A stretch of 64,000 nt of DNA from Patiriisocius marinus (GTDB lineage Bacteria; Bacteroidota; Bacteroidia; Flavobacteriales; Flavobacteriaceae): the NCBI RefSeq assembly GCF_008974325.1, contig NZ_BKCG01000001.1, forward strand, positions 558,001-622,000, given 5' to 3'. The notes beneath the pieces were generated by a model, which ran no database searches, had not been told where the DNA came from, and worked only from the letters and a program-made list of their open reading frames with translations. Shown here in pieces: positions 54,034 through 62,840 of the stretch (its first letter is position 1; each line of letters starts with the position of its first letter). Made by a program: the position numbers and the translations under genes.

Positions 54034-55411
54034 GTTTTTATTTAAACATATAGACAACACTGGTTTAGTACTCTGGAGGGTAGTATTTGGGCTATTGATT
54101 ACAATTCAAGCTTTTGGCGAAATACTATTAGGTTCTGTTAAACGAAATTTTATCGACCCAGAATTCACCTTTAATTTTATAGGTTTTGACTTTCTACAAC
54201 CGTTGCCAGGCAATTGGATGTATGTATATTTTGCTATTATGGGAATTTTTGGGATTGGGGTAATGCTCGGTTACAAATATCGCTGGAGCATGTTTTTTTA
54301 TGCATTGATGTGGACTTGTGTATATTTAATGCAAAAATCTAGCTACAACAATCATTACTATTTAATGATGTTGTTATGTTGGTTAATGGTGTTTTTACCA
54401 GCAAATAAATGGCTCTCATTAGACGCCAAACAAAATCCTCTACTCAAATCACCCTCTATGCCCAGGTGGGTAATATTGGTTTTAATATTACAAGTTTGGA
54501 TAGTTTACACCTATGCTTCAGTTGCAAAATTATACCCAGATTGGTTAGATGGAACTACCACCAAGTTATTAATGGCAGGTAAAAAAGACTATTGGTTAGT
54601 GGGTGATATTCTACAACAAGAATGGGTACATTACACAATTGCATATGTAGGAATTTTATTCGATTTGCTTATCGTCCCCCTACTTTTATGGCGAAAAACT
54701 CGAGTTATTGGGTTTGCAGTATCCGTGTTTTTTCACCTATTCAATTCCATTGTGTTTCAAATAGGCATCTTTCCATATATGTCAATTGCTTTTGCTTTTT
54801 TCTTTTTTTCTTCGGAAACTTTACAGCGATTATTTCTTCCTAATAAAGAATTATACAACGCTAGCGAAGTCATTGTGCCAAAACAAAAAACACTTTTAAT
54901 TAGTTGTTTTACCATCTATTTTATTTTTCAAATAGGATTGCCACTACGCCATTGGGCTATACCTGACGATGTATTATGGAATGAAGAAGGCCACCGCTTA
55001 AGCTGGAGAATGATGCTGCGTTCTAAAGGAGGCATCTTAAACGTTTACACAGTAGACAAGGCAACAGGGAAACGTGTTAAATACGATTACCTGAGTATGC
55101 TCTCTAAAAAACAACGTCGAAACGTGAAGTCTAAACCAGATATAATCTGGCAATTAGCACAACGAATTAAAGCGGTTGAGGCTAAAAAAGGAAACGATGT
55201 TGAAGTGTATATGGATGTAAAAATTAAAATTAACGGTAGTCCATATCACCGTTTAATTGACCAAGAAGTAGATCTTGCAAGCGTACCGTGGAAAATATTT
55301 ACTCACAACCCTTGGATTTTACCCTCACCTGTTGATTATCATAAAAAAGAGGAACGCCCAACAAGAGAGAACATACTCAAGAATCCTAACTTGGAGTTGA
55401 ATAACAATTAA
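54026..55411 (+). CDS. HTTM-domain membrane protein (vitamin K-dependent gamma-carboxylase-like)
   Basis: A 461-aa integral membrane protein. About six to eight helices (15-40, 65-85, 88-105, 112-130, 150-170, 200-225, 230-255, 290-310) match the HTTM family. Conserved stretches are DNTGLVLWRVVFGLLI, SYNNHYYLMMLLCW, ASVAKLYPDWLDG and GLPLRHWAIPDDVLW. The start is TTG at 54026, inside the end of ribF; the next ATG would remove the first conserved helix. The C-terminal 120 residues are soluble. Bacterial HTTM proteins have no settled function; glutamate carboxylation has been shown only for some. Confidence 0.83.
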   Translation: MNKFLFKHIDNTGLVLWRVVFGLLITIQAFGEILLGSVKRNFIDPEFTFNFIGFDFLQPLPGNWMYVYFAIMGIFGIGVMLGYKYRWSMFFYALMWTCVYLMQKSSYNNHYYLMMLLCWLMVFLPANKWLSLDAKQNPLLKSPSMPRWVILVLILQVWIVYTYASVAKLYPDWLDGTTTKLLMAGKKDYWLVGDILQQEWVHYTIAYVGILFDLLIVPLLLWRKTRVIGFAVSVFFHLFNSIVFQIGIFPYMSIAFAFFFFSSETLQRLFLPNKELYNASEVIVPKQKTLLISCFTIYFIFQIGLPLRHWAIPDDVLWNEEGHRLSWRMMLRSKGGILNVYTVDKATGKRVKYDYLSMLSKKQRRNVKSKPDIIWQLAQRIKAVEAKKGNDVEVYMDVKIKINGSPYHRLIDQEVDLASVPWKIFTHNPWILPSPVDYHKKEERPTRENILKNPNLELNNN

Positions 55412-55445
55412 AATTAGTATCTTTTCATACTTATTCCATTTAAAA

Positions 55446-55559
55446 ATGCTTAGTAGAAAAACCAAAAGAGAAAAACAACGAGAAGTACAATCTATTATCA
55501 TTTTCTTGATCTTAGCAATTGTAATCATTTCTGTTTTAAGAAATAAATTTGGCTTATAA
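55446..55559 (+). CDS. Small 37-aa single-helix membrane protein
   Basis: ATG at 55446 to TAA at 55557-55559. The peptide begins with a strongly basic stretch (MLSRKTKREKQREVQ), followed by one hydrophobic helix (SIIIFLILAIVIISVL) and the tail RNKFGL. Charge and hydrophobic layout are those of real small membrane proteins. It lies between the HTTM gene (gap 34) and the following lipoprotein gene (7 bases to the chosen ATG). No known family recognised. Confidence 0.5.
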   Translation: MLSRKTKREKQREVQSIIIFLILAIVIISVLRNKFGL

Positions 55560-55566
55560 AATCAAA

Positions 55567-56277
55567 ATGTTACTCCTAAAAAAGCTACTCCTAGTACTTG
55601 TAATCAGCCTTGTATCTTGTAAACAATCTTCGGAAAGTTTCCACAGTAAAACAAGCCCTTTTTTACCGCTAGACAAAGCTGAAATTCTAAACGATTCAAT
55701 CCCTTGGGGAGCGTTTAATACTACATATGATATCGCAATAGGATTTCCTTTTACCTTTTTTGACAAAACATTTGACAGTCTTCATTTAGAAACTACAGGC
55801 AGAATAGTATTCGACGTGGAACATCAATATTTTGCCGATGCGTTTTCCGAAATCTCCATGCAAGATGCTGGATTTAATAATGATATATCTATGTCGCCAA
55901 TTCGGTATAAAAATCAAATTTCAGAAAACAATAATGTTCTAATTATAGAATTTGAGAATGCCTCTTTTGCTTCCGACACCTTGTCTAGAGTTACATTTCA
56001 AATTAAATTACACGAAAAAAATGGTGTTTTTGAACTACATATGGGTCCAAATACCATTTCAAACTTTTCTAAAGCATTTCAAAATGGACCTCATTCAGGT
56101 GTTAGCAAAGTAATTAGTTATGGCCCTACCGTATATGAAAAACGAGTTATAGCCTACGGTAACGCTAAGAATCCTAGAGTAATTAGTAATCCAAAGCAAG
56201 AAAATGACCCTAAAATGTTAACTATTGAACACATGCCTGTTGAAGGCTCCATTTATAGTTTTTCAACTAAAAACTAA
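55567..56277 (+). CDS. Lipoprotein of unknown function
   Basis: A 236-aa protein from the ATG at 55567; an upstream TTG at 55549 is in frame but spoils the signal sequence. The lipobox is SLVSC (Cys18 by this start). The body is beta-rich, with repeated aromatic residues (GFPFTFFDKTFDSLHLETTGRIVF, RVTFQIKLHEKNG in parts). It has no recognisable catalytic motif. In the same direction as ribF-HTTM. I do not recognise a family. Confidence 0.75.
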   Translation: MLLLKKLLLVLVISLVSCKQSSESFHSKTSPFLPLDKAEILNDSIPWGAFNTTYDIAIGFPFTFFDKTFDSLHLETTGRIVFDVEHQYFADAFSEISMQDAGFNNDISMSPIRYKNQISENNNVLIIEFENASFASDTLSRVTFQIKLHEKNGVFELHMGPNTISNFSKAFQNGPHSGVSKVISYGPTVYEKRVIAYGNAKNPRVISNPKQENDPKMLTIEHMPVEGSIYSFSTKN

Positions 56278-56348
56278 TTTGATTAGCTATTTAATTTGAA
56301 CATCACTTTTCTACCCTTAGATTACTCCTAAATAAAATCAATTAACTT

Positions 56349-56379
56349 TTTGCAAACGCTACTTGACTATGTAACTTTG
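56349..56379 (+). promoter_or_regulatory. Promoter of serS
   Basis: TTTG (56349-56352), a 19-base spacer and TAACTTTG (56372-56379) form a complete consensus promoter. The serS ATG is 23 bases downstream. This is the cleanest promoter in the window. Confidence 0.82.
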
Positions 56380-56402
56380 CGCCTTGTTAAAATCAACACA
56401 TT

Positions 56403-57674
56403 ATGCTACAAGTACAAGACATTCGTGATAATAAAGACCGCTACATTAAAGCACTCACTAAAAGAGGAATTGATGCTGCTGAAGTATTCAAAAAAGTTTT
56501 AGATGCAGACGAAAACAGAAAAGCTACACAGACAAAACTTGACGAAACCCTAGCCGAATCTAATAGCGTTTCTAAAGAAATTGGAGATCTTTATAAATCT
56601 GGAAATGCGAAAGAAGCGAATGTACTAAAGGAAAAAACAGTTGCACTAAAGGAATCATCAAAAGAACTAAGTAGTCAACTTGATAGCATTTCAGAAGAAC
56701 TTCAAAAACTTCTGTGGACGATTCCTAACATTCCTAATGATTTGGTTCCTGCGGGCCTGACAGAAGATGATAATGAGGAAACTTTTAGAGAAGGTGATAT
56801 TCCTGTGCTTGCAGAGGGTTCTATGCCTCACTGGGAATTAGCAAAAAAATACGATTTAATAGATTTTGAACTTGGAGTAAAAATCACGGGTGCAGGTTTT
56901 CCAGTGTATAAAGGAAAAGGTGCAAGACTACAACGCGCACTTATCTCATACTTTTTAGATAAAAATACTGATGCTGGTTATACTGAATACCAAGTGCCGC
57001 TTTTAGTGAATGAAGCATCTGGTTTTGGAACTGGACAACTTCCAGATAAAGAAGGACAAATGTACCATGTAGGTGTAGATGATCTTTATTTAATACCAAC
57101 GGCTGAAGTTCCTGTAACTAATATGTTTAGAAACGATTTAGTTCAAGAAGCAGATTTACCAATTACCTGTACAGGATTCACTCCTTGTTTTAGGAGAGAA
57201 GCAGGAAGTTATGGAGCACACGTAAGAGGTTTAAATAGATTACACCAGTTTGACAAGGTTGAAATAGTACGTATTGAACATCCGGATAATAGTTATAAAG
57301 CTTTAGACGGTATGGTAGATCACGTAACCGAAATTTTAAGAGAATTAAAACTTCCGTTTAGAATATTAAGATTATGCGGTGGGGATTTAGGTTTTACTTC
57401 TGCATTAACATATGACTTTGAAGTATTTTCAACAGCCCAAGATAGATGGCTGGAAATTTCTTCAGTCTCAAACTTTGAAGCTTTTCAAGCTAATAGGTTA
57501 AAGTTACGTTTTAAAAATGCCGATGGTAAAAACTCATTTGCACATACTCTTAATGGTAGCTCATTAGCATTACCAAGGGTTTTAGCAGGTATTTTAGAAA
57601 ATTATCAAACACCAGAAGGAATTAAAATTCCTGATGTACTTGTTCCATACTGTGGTTTTGATATCATTTCGTAA
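56403..57674 (+). CDS. serS: Serine--tRNA ligase
   Basis: Charges tRNA-Ser (and tRNA-Sec) with serine. The 423-aa protein has the N-terminal antiparallel coiled-coil arm that touches the tRNA (about 30-105), then the class II core. Motif 2 is CFRREAGSYGAHVRGLNRLHQF and motif 3 is NGSSLALPRVLAGILEN. Substrate-binding stretches LIPTAEVPVTN and EISSVSNFEAFQANR are intact. Its own consensus promoter lies upstream and a strong terminator downstream. Confidence 0.98.
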   Translation: MLQVQDIRDNKDRYIKALTKRGIDAAEVFKKVLDADENRKATQTKLDETLAESNSVSKEIGDLYKSGNAKEANVLKEKTVALKESSKELSSQLDSISEELQKLLWTIPNIPNDLVPAGLTEDDNEETFREGDIPVLAEGSMPHWELAKKYDLIDFELGVKITGAGFPVYKGKGARLQRALISYFLDKNTDAGYTEYQVPLLVNEASGFGTGQLPDKEGQMYHVGVDDLYLIPTAEVPVTNMFRNDLVQEADLPITCTGFTPCFRREAGSYGAHVRGLNRLHQFDKVEIVRIEHPDNSYKALDGMVDHVTEILRELKLPFRILRLCGGDLGFTSALTYDFEVFSTAQDRWLEISSVSNFEAFQANRLKLRFKNADGKNSFAHTLNGSSLALPRVLAGILENYQTPEGIKIPDVLVPYCGFDIIS

Positions 57675-57723
57675 TAAAAATTAAATACCCGTATTACAAG
57701 TTTAGTTATACTGAGAATTAGTA

Positions 57724-57757
57724 TAAAATATCCATCTTTAAAACGATGGATATTTTA
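57724..57757 (+). terminator. Intrinsic terminator after serS
   Basis: A 13-bp stem (TAAAATATCCATC / GATGGATATTTTA) with an eight-base loop, followed by a T-rich stretch. Confidence 0.8.
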
Positions 57758-57844
57758 GTTTTACACACTTGCCATAGTTAGTAAATCCATACCCTAGGCA
57801 CGATTTTTGTTTTTACACAATCTATAAAACACTATCTTTACGTT

Positions 57845-59626
57845 ATGCGCAATTTCATTCTTTTACTATTGCTGTTTGTAGGAACTACAAGCGTTGCTCA
57901 AAGCGAACTTTTAGCGAAAAACTATTTCGATAAAGGTGCGTATGAAAAAGCCATTTCACTGTACGAAAAACTTTATAAGGAATCTCCACACAAAACAGCA
58001 TTCTTAGACAACTTAGTTGAATCGTACCAACAACTTGAACAGTTTGACAAAGCTGAAAAAGCACTAATTGAAAAGCTTGAAGGTAGAAGGTTCCAACCAC
58101 AATACTATATTAATCTAGGTTACAACTACGCATTACAAAATCAAGATTCACTTGCGCAAATTAATTACAAACAAGCCTTAGAAGAAATTAATATTAAACC
58201 AAACTACGCTACTATAATTGCAAAACGATTTGAAGATTATAGCTTACTAGACGAAGCAATCCTAGCTTTCGAAAAAGGAATGGAACTAAACCCCAACCTT
58301 AATGCAAATATGCAATTAGCACGTATTTATGGAGAGCAAGGGAAGATAGAGCTTATGTTTACTAAATATATAGACTTAATAGAAACAAGACCCAACTATA
58401 AAAGTATTGCTCAACGCAATTTTAGTCTGTACGTAACAGAAGACCCACAAAACGAGGCGAACGGAATCTTAAGAAGAATTCTTCTAAAAAAACTGCAAGA
58501 GAATCCAGATGTGCTTTATAACGAACTATTAAGCTGGTTGTTTATACAGCAAAAAGATTTCAAAAAAGCATTCACACAAGAGAAAGCTATTTATAAGCGA
58601 ACAGAAGAAGATTTAGGTGGAATTTCAGACTTAGCACTTATTGCTCTTGCGGATAGAGACTATGAAAACGCTGCAGCAATAATTAATTTTGTTATAGAAA
58701 ATAGCGCTACTCCCGAAGCACAATTACAAGGCTATCAATACCTAATGAAGATAAAACTTGCAACTGCAAAAGAAGAAGACTATCCAGAAATAGAATCGCA
58801 ATTTCAACAGTTATTAACCCAATACGGAAGTGGCTCTAAAACGTATTTATTACAAATTGATTACAATCATTTTTTAGCGTTTCAAGCAAAGAAATCTGAA
58901 ACTGCAATTGAAAACCTAAAAGCACTTGCTAATGAAAAATTAAGTGCATATCAAGAAGCAAGGGTGAAAATGGAGCTTGCCGATATTCTTGTTTTTGAAG
59001 AAAAATTTAATCGTGCTTTAATTTATTACACACAAATACAAAAGAAAATACAAAGTGATGTTCTTGCACAAGAAGCACGTTTCAAAGTAGCTAGAACAAG
59101 CTATTTTAAAGGCGATTTTGTTTGGGCGAAAACACAACTTGATGTACTTAGAAAATCTGCTTCTCAACTTATCGCAAATGACGCCATCGAGTTATCTTTG
59201 ATGATACACGATAATACTCAAGAAGACTCACTGCACACAGCGTTAAAAAAATACGCAACTGCAGATCTGCTTGCTCTACAAAATAAAGACAAACAAGCTA
59301 TTGATGTTCTATCCGAAATTTTAACCAACCATAAAGGTGAAAAAATTGAAGATGAAGCCCTTTTAAAACAAGGAGGTTTATATGAAAAAATAGGTGATAC
59401 AAAAAAAGCAGAAGCTAATTACTTAAAACTAATAGATCTTTTTAAAGAAGATATTTTAGCAGATGACGCTTATTTTAGACTTGCTAATTTATATGAGTAT
59501 GAATTACAGGACCCTATAAAAGCTAAAGAATACTACGAACAAATTATTTTTAATTTTGAAGACAGTATTTACTTTATCGAAGCACGAAAAAAGTATAGAA
59601 TGCTACGAGGAGATGCTATCGAATAG
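57845..59626 (+). CDS. Tetratricopeptide repeat protein, exported
   Basis: A 593-aa protein with a signal peptide ending at TSVAQ (about residue 19). Many TPR-like helix pairs follow from about 25 to 590, for example AKNYFDKGAYEKAISLYEKL and GDTKKAEANYLKLIDLFKED. The pattern suggests a periplasmic or outer-membrane-associated scaffold, in the manner of BamD/YbgF proteins. A gap of 41 bases leads to the DUF4286 gene. The imperfect -7 box TATCTTTA lies just before the start. Partner proteins unknown. Confidence 0.88.
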   Translation: MRNFILLLLLFVGTTSVAQSELLAKNYFDKGAYEKAISLYEKLYKESPHKTAFLDNLVESYQQLEQFDKAEKALIEKLEGRRFQPQYYINLGYNYALQNQDSLAQINYKQALEEINIKPNYATIIAKRFEDYSLLDEAILAFEKGMELNPNLNANMQLARIYGEQGKIELMFTKYIDLIETRPNYKSIAQRNFSLYVTEDPQNEANGILRRILLKKLQENPDVLYNELLSWLFIQQKDFKKAFTQEKAIYKRTEEDLGGISDLALIALADRDYENAAAIINFVIENSATPEAQLQGYQYLMKIKLATAKEEDYPEIESQFQQLLTQYGSGSKTYLLQIDYNHFLAFQAKKSETAIENLKALANEKLSAYQEARVKMELADILVFEEKFNRALIYYTQIQKKIQSDVLAQEARFKVARTSYFKGDFVWAKTQLDVLRKSASQLIANDAIELSLMIHDNTQEDSLHTALKKYATADLLALQNKDKQAIDVLSEILTNHKGEKIEDEALLKQGGLYEKIGDTKKAEANYLKLIDLFKEDILADDAYFRLANLYEYELQDPIKAKEYYEQIIFNFEDSIYFIEARKKYRMLRGDAIE

Positions 59627-59667
59627 ACATCAAACCATTTTAATACCAGCAAAAATTAAATTTACCC

Positions 59668-59976
59668 ATGTACATATACAACGTAACTATAAATATAGAA
59701 AACAGTGCACACGACAATTGGTTAGAGTGGATGAAAAACACTCATATTCCTGCTATGTTAGACACTCGAAAATTTTCTAAAGCGTTAATGACTAAAGTAC
59801 AAATTGAAGAAGAAATGGGAGGTACAACCTATTCCGTTCAATACCACACAGACAGCAAAGAGACCTTAGAAAAATACTATGAGGAAGATGCTCCTAAGTT
59901 AAGATCACAAGGCAAACAATTTGAAGGAAAGTTTGTTGCCTTTAGAACTGAACTTGAAATTATCTGTGAGCAATAA
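59668..59976 (+). CDS. DUF4286-family protein
   Basis: A 102-aa soluble protein beginning MYIYNVTINIE, with WLEWMKNTHIPAML and a central YSVQYHTDSKETLEKYYEEDAP. This pattern is that of DUF4286, a small alpha/beta fold found next to rsmA in Bacteroidota. Probably a dimeric alpha-beta barrel related to antibiotic-monooxygenase-like domains, but no function is known. It lies between the TPR gene and rsmA (54-base gap). Confidence 0.85.
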   Translation: MYIYNVTINIENSAHDNWLEWMKNTHIPAMLDTRKFSKALMTKVQIEEEMGGTTYSVQYHTDSKETLEKYYEEDAPKLRSQGKQFEGKFVAFRTELEIICEQ

Positions 59977-60029
59977 TCTCACAATAAACAATATTTTACA
60001 TTTACAGCAATCGTCAATAAAGACCTCAA

Positions 60030-60869
60030 ATGGCTAAAAATAAAAAGAAGAAATACAGTTCTAATTTTTCTCGTGACTCAAACGAAGTTAGAGCAAAAAA
60101 GCATTTAGGTCAACATTTTTTGACAGACGAAACTGTAGCTAAAAACATTGCTGAAACACTAACACATAAAGGTTATAAAAATGTATTAGAAATAGGTCCA
60201 GGAACTGGAGTTCTAACAAAATATCTTGTTGAAAAGGACATCAATCTAGTAGCAATGGATCTTGACAAAGAATCTATTATTTACTTAGAAAACCACTACC
60301 CAAACGAAAATTTACAAATATTAGAAGCAGATTTTCTAAGAGAGGATATGCAGGATTATTTTGGCACAGAACAATATGCTGTAACGGGTAATTTCCCTTA
60401 TAATATTTCTACTCAAATTGTTTTTAAAACTTTAGAAAATAAAGAGCAAGTTCCAGAATTTACTGGAATGTTTCAAAAGGAAGTGGCTATGCGCATTTGT
60501 GCAGATCACGGTTCTAAAACGTATGGTATTATGTCAGTTTTAACACAGGCATTTTATGATGCTGAATATCTTTTTACCGTTCCTCCCACTGTATTTAACC
60601 CGCCACCTAAAGTGGATAGCGGAGTGTTGAGACTTACTAGAAAACCCTCGCTTGAACTTACTTGTTCAGAGCCATTTTTATACAAAGTTGTGAAAACTGC
60701 ATTTCAGCAGCGAAGAAAAACATTGCGTAACAGTTTAAAAACGTTTGATATTTCGGATAAACTTAAAGAAGATGTTATATTTGGCCAGCGACCAGAACAG
60801 CTATCAGTAGCACAGTTTATCGCACTCACCACAAAATTGGAAGCAGATGCAGTTTCAACTAACGACTGA
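60030..60869 (+). CDS. rsmA: 16S rRNA dimethyladenosine transferase
   Basis: Dimethylates two adjacent adenosines in the 3' hairpin of 16S rRNA during ribosome assembly. The 279-aa protein has [12 protein letters not shown], the SAM motif [14 protein letters not shown], the catalytic NFPYNIST, and the C-terminal [11 protein letters not shown] and [13 protein letters not shown] basic N-terminal tail precedes the core. It overlaps mgtE by 23 bases, so translation of the two may be coupled. Confidence 0.97.
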   Translation: MAKNKKKKYSSNFSRDSNEVRAKKHLGQHFLTDETVAKNIAETLTHKGYKNVLEIGPGTGVLTKYLVEKDINLVAMDLDKESIIYLENHYPNENLQILEADFLREDMQDYFGTEQYAVTGNFPYNISTQIVFKTLENKEQVPEFTGMFQKEVAMRICADHGSKTYGIMSVLTQAFYDAEYLFTVPPTVFNPPPKVDSGVLRLTRKPSLELTCSEPFLYKVVKTAFQQRRKTLRNSLKTFDISDKLKEDVIFGQRPEQLSVAQFIALTTKLEADAVSTND

Positions 60870-62196
60870 TTTTATAGCCACAATTGAGCAGCTTATCGCT
60901 AATAAAGATGGGCATGCACTTCGTGAGCTTTTAAAAGAATATCACTTTGCTGATGTAGCAGAATTACTGGAAGAACTTAACAGTGATGAAGCAACCTACT
61001 TAATTAAGCTACTTAAAAGTAAAATTACTTCTGAAGCTCTAATGGAGCTTGATGAGGATTTAAGAGAACGTATTCTTGAAAATCTAACTCCTACTGAAAT
61101 TGCACAGGAATTAGAAGAACTAGACACCGATGATGCTGCAGATATAATTGCTGAATTAGATGACAAAACTCAGAAAGAGGTAATTGATAAAATTATTGAT
61201 GAAGAGCACGCTGCAGATATTGTTGAACTGTTAAATTATGACGAAGATACAGCTGGAGCCTTAATGGCAAAGGAATTAGTACAAGTAAAAGAAACTTGGA
61301 CAGTTGCAGGATGTGTTAGAGAAATGCGCAGACAAGCAGAAAATGTTACCCGCGTTCATTCTATTTATGTAACTAACAGAGAAGGAAAACTTACAGGTAG
61401 ACTTTCATTAAAAGATCTACTTACAGCTAGTGAAAAAACGAAAATTAGCGAAATATTTATTCCAAAAGTTGACTACGTTACAGTACATACAGATAATGAA
61501 GAAGTCGCTAGAATCATGCAAAAATATGATTTAGAAGCTATTCCTGTGGTGGACGAAAACGGCGTTCTAGTGGGACGCATTACTATTGATGATATAGTAG
61601 ATTTCATTAAAGAAGAAGCGGAAAAAGATTACCAAATGGCCGCTGGTATTTCGCAGGATGTAGAGGCAGATGATAGTATAATTGCCCTTACTCGTGCAAG
61701 ACTCCCATGGTTATTTTTAGGCCTTTTAGGAGGTGTGGGTGCAGCAGCAATTATGGGTGGTTTTGAAGAGGTTTTAAACAACCACGCAATACTATTATTA
61801 TTCACACCGCTTATCGCAGCAATGGCAGGAAATGTTGGTGTGCAATCTAGCGCTATTATCGTGCAAGGTCTCGCTAATGATGATGTTAAAGGAAGTATTG
61901 GAAACAGATTAATTAAAGAAATGTTGCTTGCAGCACTTAACGGTGCAGCACTTGCCACAGTATTATTTTTCTTTATTTGGGGTTGGAAAGGAACTATTGA
62001 TTATGGTCTTTCAATATCGGTTTCATTATTTGTTGTTATAATTGTGGCAGGAATCATTGGAACATTTATTCCTTTATTTTTACACAAACGAGGTATTGAT
62101 CCAGCTATAGCAACAGGCCCCTTTATTACTACAAGTAATGATATTTTCGGTATTTTAATTTATCTATATATTGCTAAATTAATACTTGGAATATAA
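60847..62196 (+). CDS. mgtE: Magnesium transporter MgtE
   Basis: Magnesium channel of 449 aa. An N-terminal superhelical domain (about 5-130) is followed by a CBS pair (about 135-260, with [28 protein letters not shown]) that senses Mg. The membrane part has about five helices (from about residue 285), with [16 protein letters not shown] and the pore-lining [16 protein letters not shown]. All parts of an MgtE subunit are present. The ATG lies inside rsmA; the homologous start is close to it, so the overlap is real. Confidence 0.95.
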   Translation: MQFQLTTDFIATIEQLIANKDGHALRELLKEYHFADVAELLEELNSDEATYLIKLLKSKITSEALMELDEDLRERILENLTPTEIAQELEELDTDDAADIIAELDDKTQKEVIDKIIDEEHAADIVELLNYDEDTAGALMAKELVQVKETWTVAGCVREMRRQAENVTRVHSIYVTNREGKLTGRLSLKDLLTASEKTKISEIFIPKVDYVTVHTDNEEVARIMQKYDLEAIPVVDENGVLVGRITIDDIVDFIKEEAEKDYQMAAGISQDVEADDSIIALTRARLPWLFLGLLGGVGAAAIMGGFEEVLNNHAILLLFTPLIAAMAGNVGVQSSAIIVQGLANDDVKGSIGNRLIKEMLLAALNGAALATVLFFFIWGWKGTIDYGLSISVSLFVVIIVAGIIGTFIPLFLHKRGIDPAIATGPFITTSNDIFGILIYLYIAKLILGI

Positions 62197-62236
62197 CTAT
62201 TGCTTTAGTTCTAAGCTAAATAACCTTTTTAATAGT

Positions 62237-62839
62237 ATGGAAGAATTAAGGCAAACTAAAAACTTTACAAAACGTGATTATCGATTAAGTGAAAATAAAC
62301 TTTTTTACAACCACTCTAAGTTCGGAAATAGTAATGAAATAGATATTCCCTTTGAAAACATAGAAGGAGAAAAAGTAAGTCACAAAATATCGAATAACAA
62401 TACATTGTTTTTCTCTGTGTTAGTTTATATAGTTGCAATAGCCCTTTTTATTAGTAAAATTAATAATGGAGGAGATGATCAGTCTGTGTCTTTATTTTGG
62501 GCCGTTATTGCTACGATAATCCTTGCCTTTTATTGGTTCAATAGAGACGACTTTTGGAAAATAAAACTTACAGACAACAATTACCTATACATTCATAAAA
62601 ATATCCCTAATAAAGAAATACCTGAAAATTTTATTAATAGTTTAATATCTAAAAGAAATGAATATTTAAAAGAAAACTATTTAATTATTGATGAGAATCT
62701 TGACTACCAAAGTCAATTATCAAATTTTAAATGGTTAAAATCAATAGGAGCTATATCAAAAATAGAATTTGAAGAAAAATATTTAGAACTGAAAGCTACG
62801 GTAAATCCTAGAAAAACTGATATTGGCTTCGGTAAATAA
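62237..62839 (+). CDS. Two-helix membrane protein with SHOCT-like C-terminus
   Basis: A 200-aa protein from the ATG at 62237; an earlier in-frame ATG at 62186 overlaps mgtE and adds 17 unlike residues. An N-terminal soluble part is followed by two membrane helices (about residues 55-73 and 84-102 by this start). The C-terminal SNFKWLKSIGAISKIEFEEKYLELK resembles a SHOCT domain (short C-terminal domain of unknown role). It ends one base before the stop of the converging monooxygenase gene. Function unknown. Confidence 0.72.
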   Translation: MEELRQTKNFTKRDYRLSENKLFYNHSKFGNSNEIDIPFENIEGEKVSHKISNNNTLFFSVLVYIVAIALFISKINNGGDDQSVSLFWAVIATIILAFYWFNRDDFWKIKLTDNNYLYIHKNIPNKEIPENFINSLISKRNEYLKENYLIIDENLDYQSQLSNFKWLKSIGAISKIEFEEKYLELKATVNPRKTDIGFGK

Positions 62840-62840
62840 G

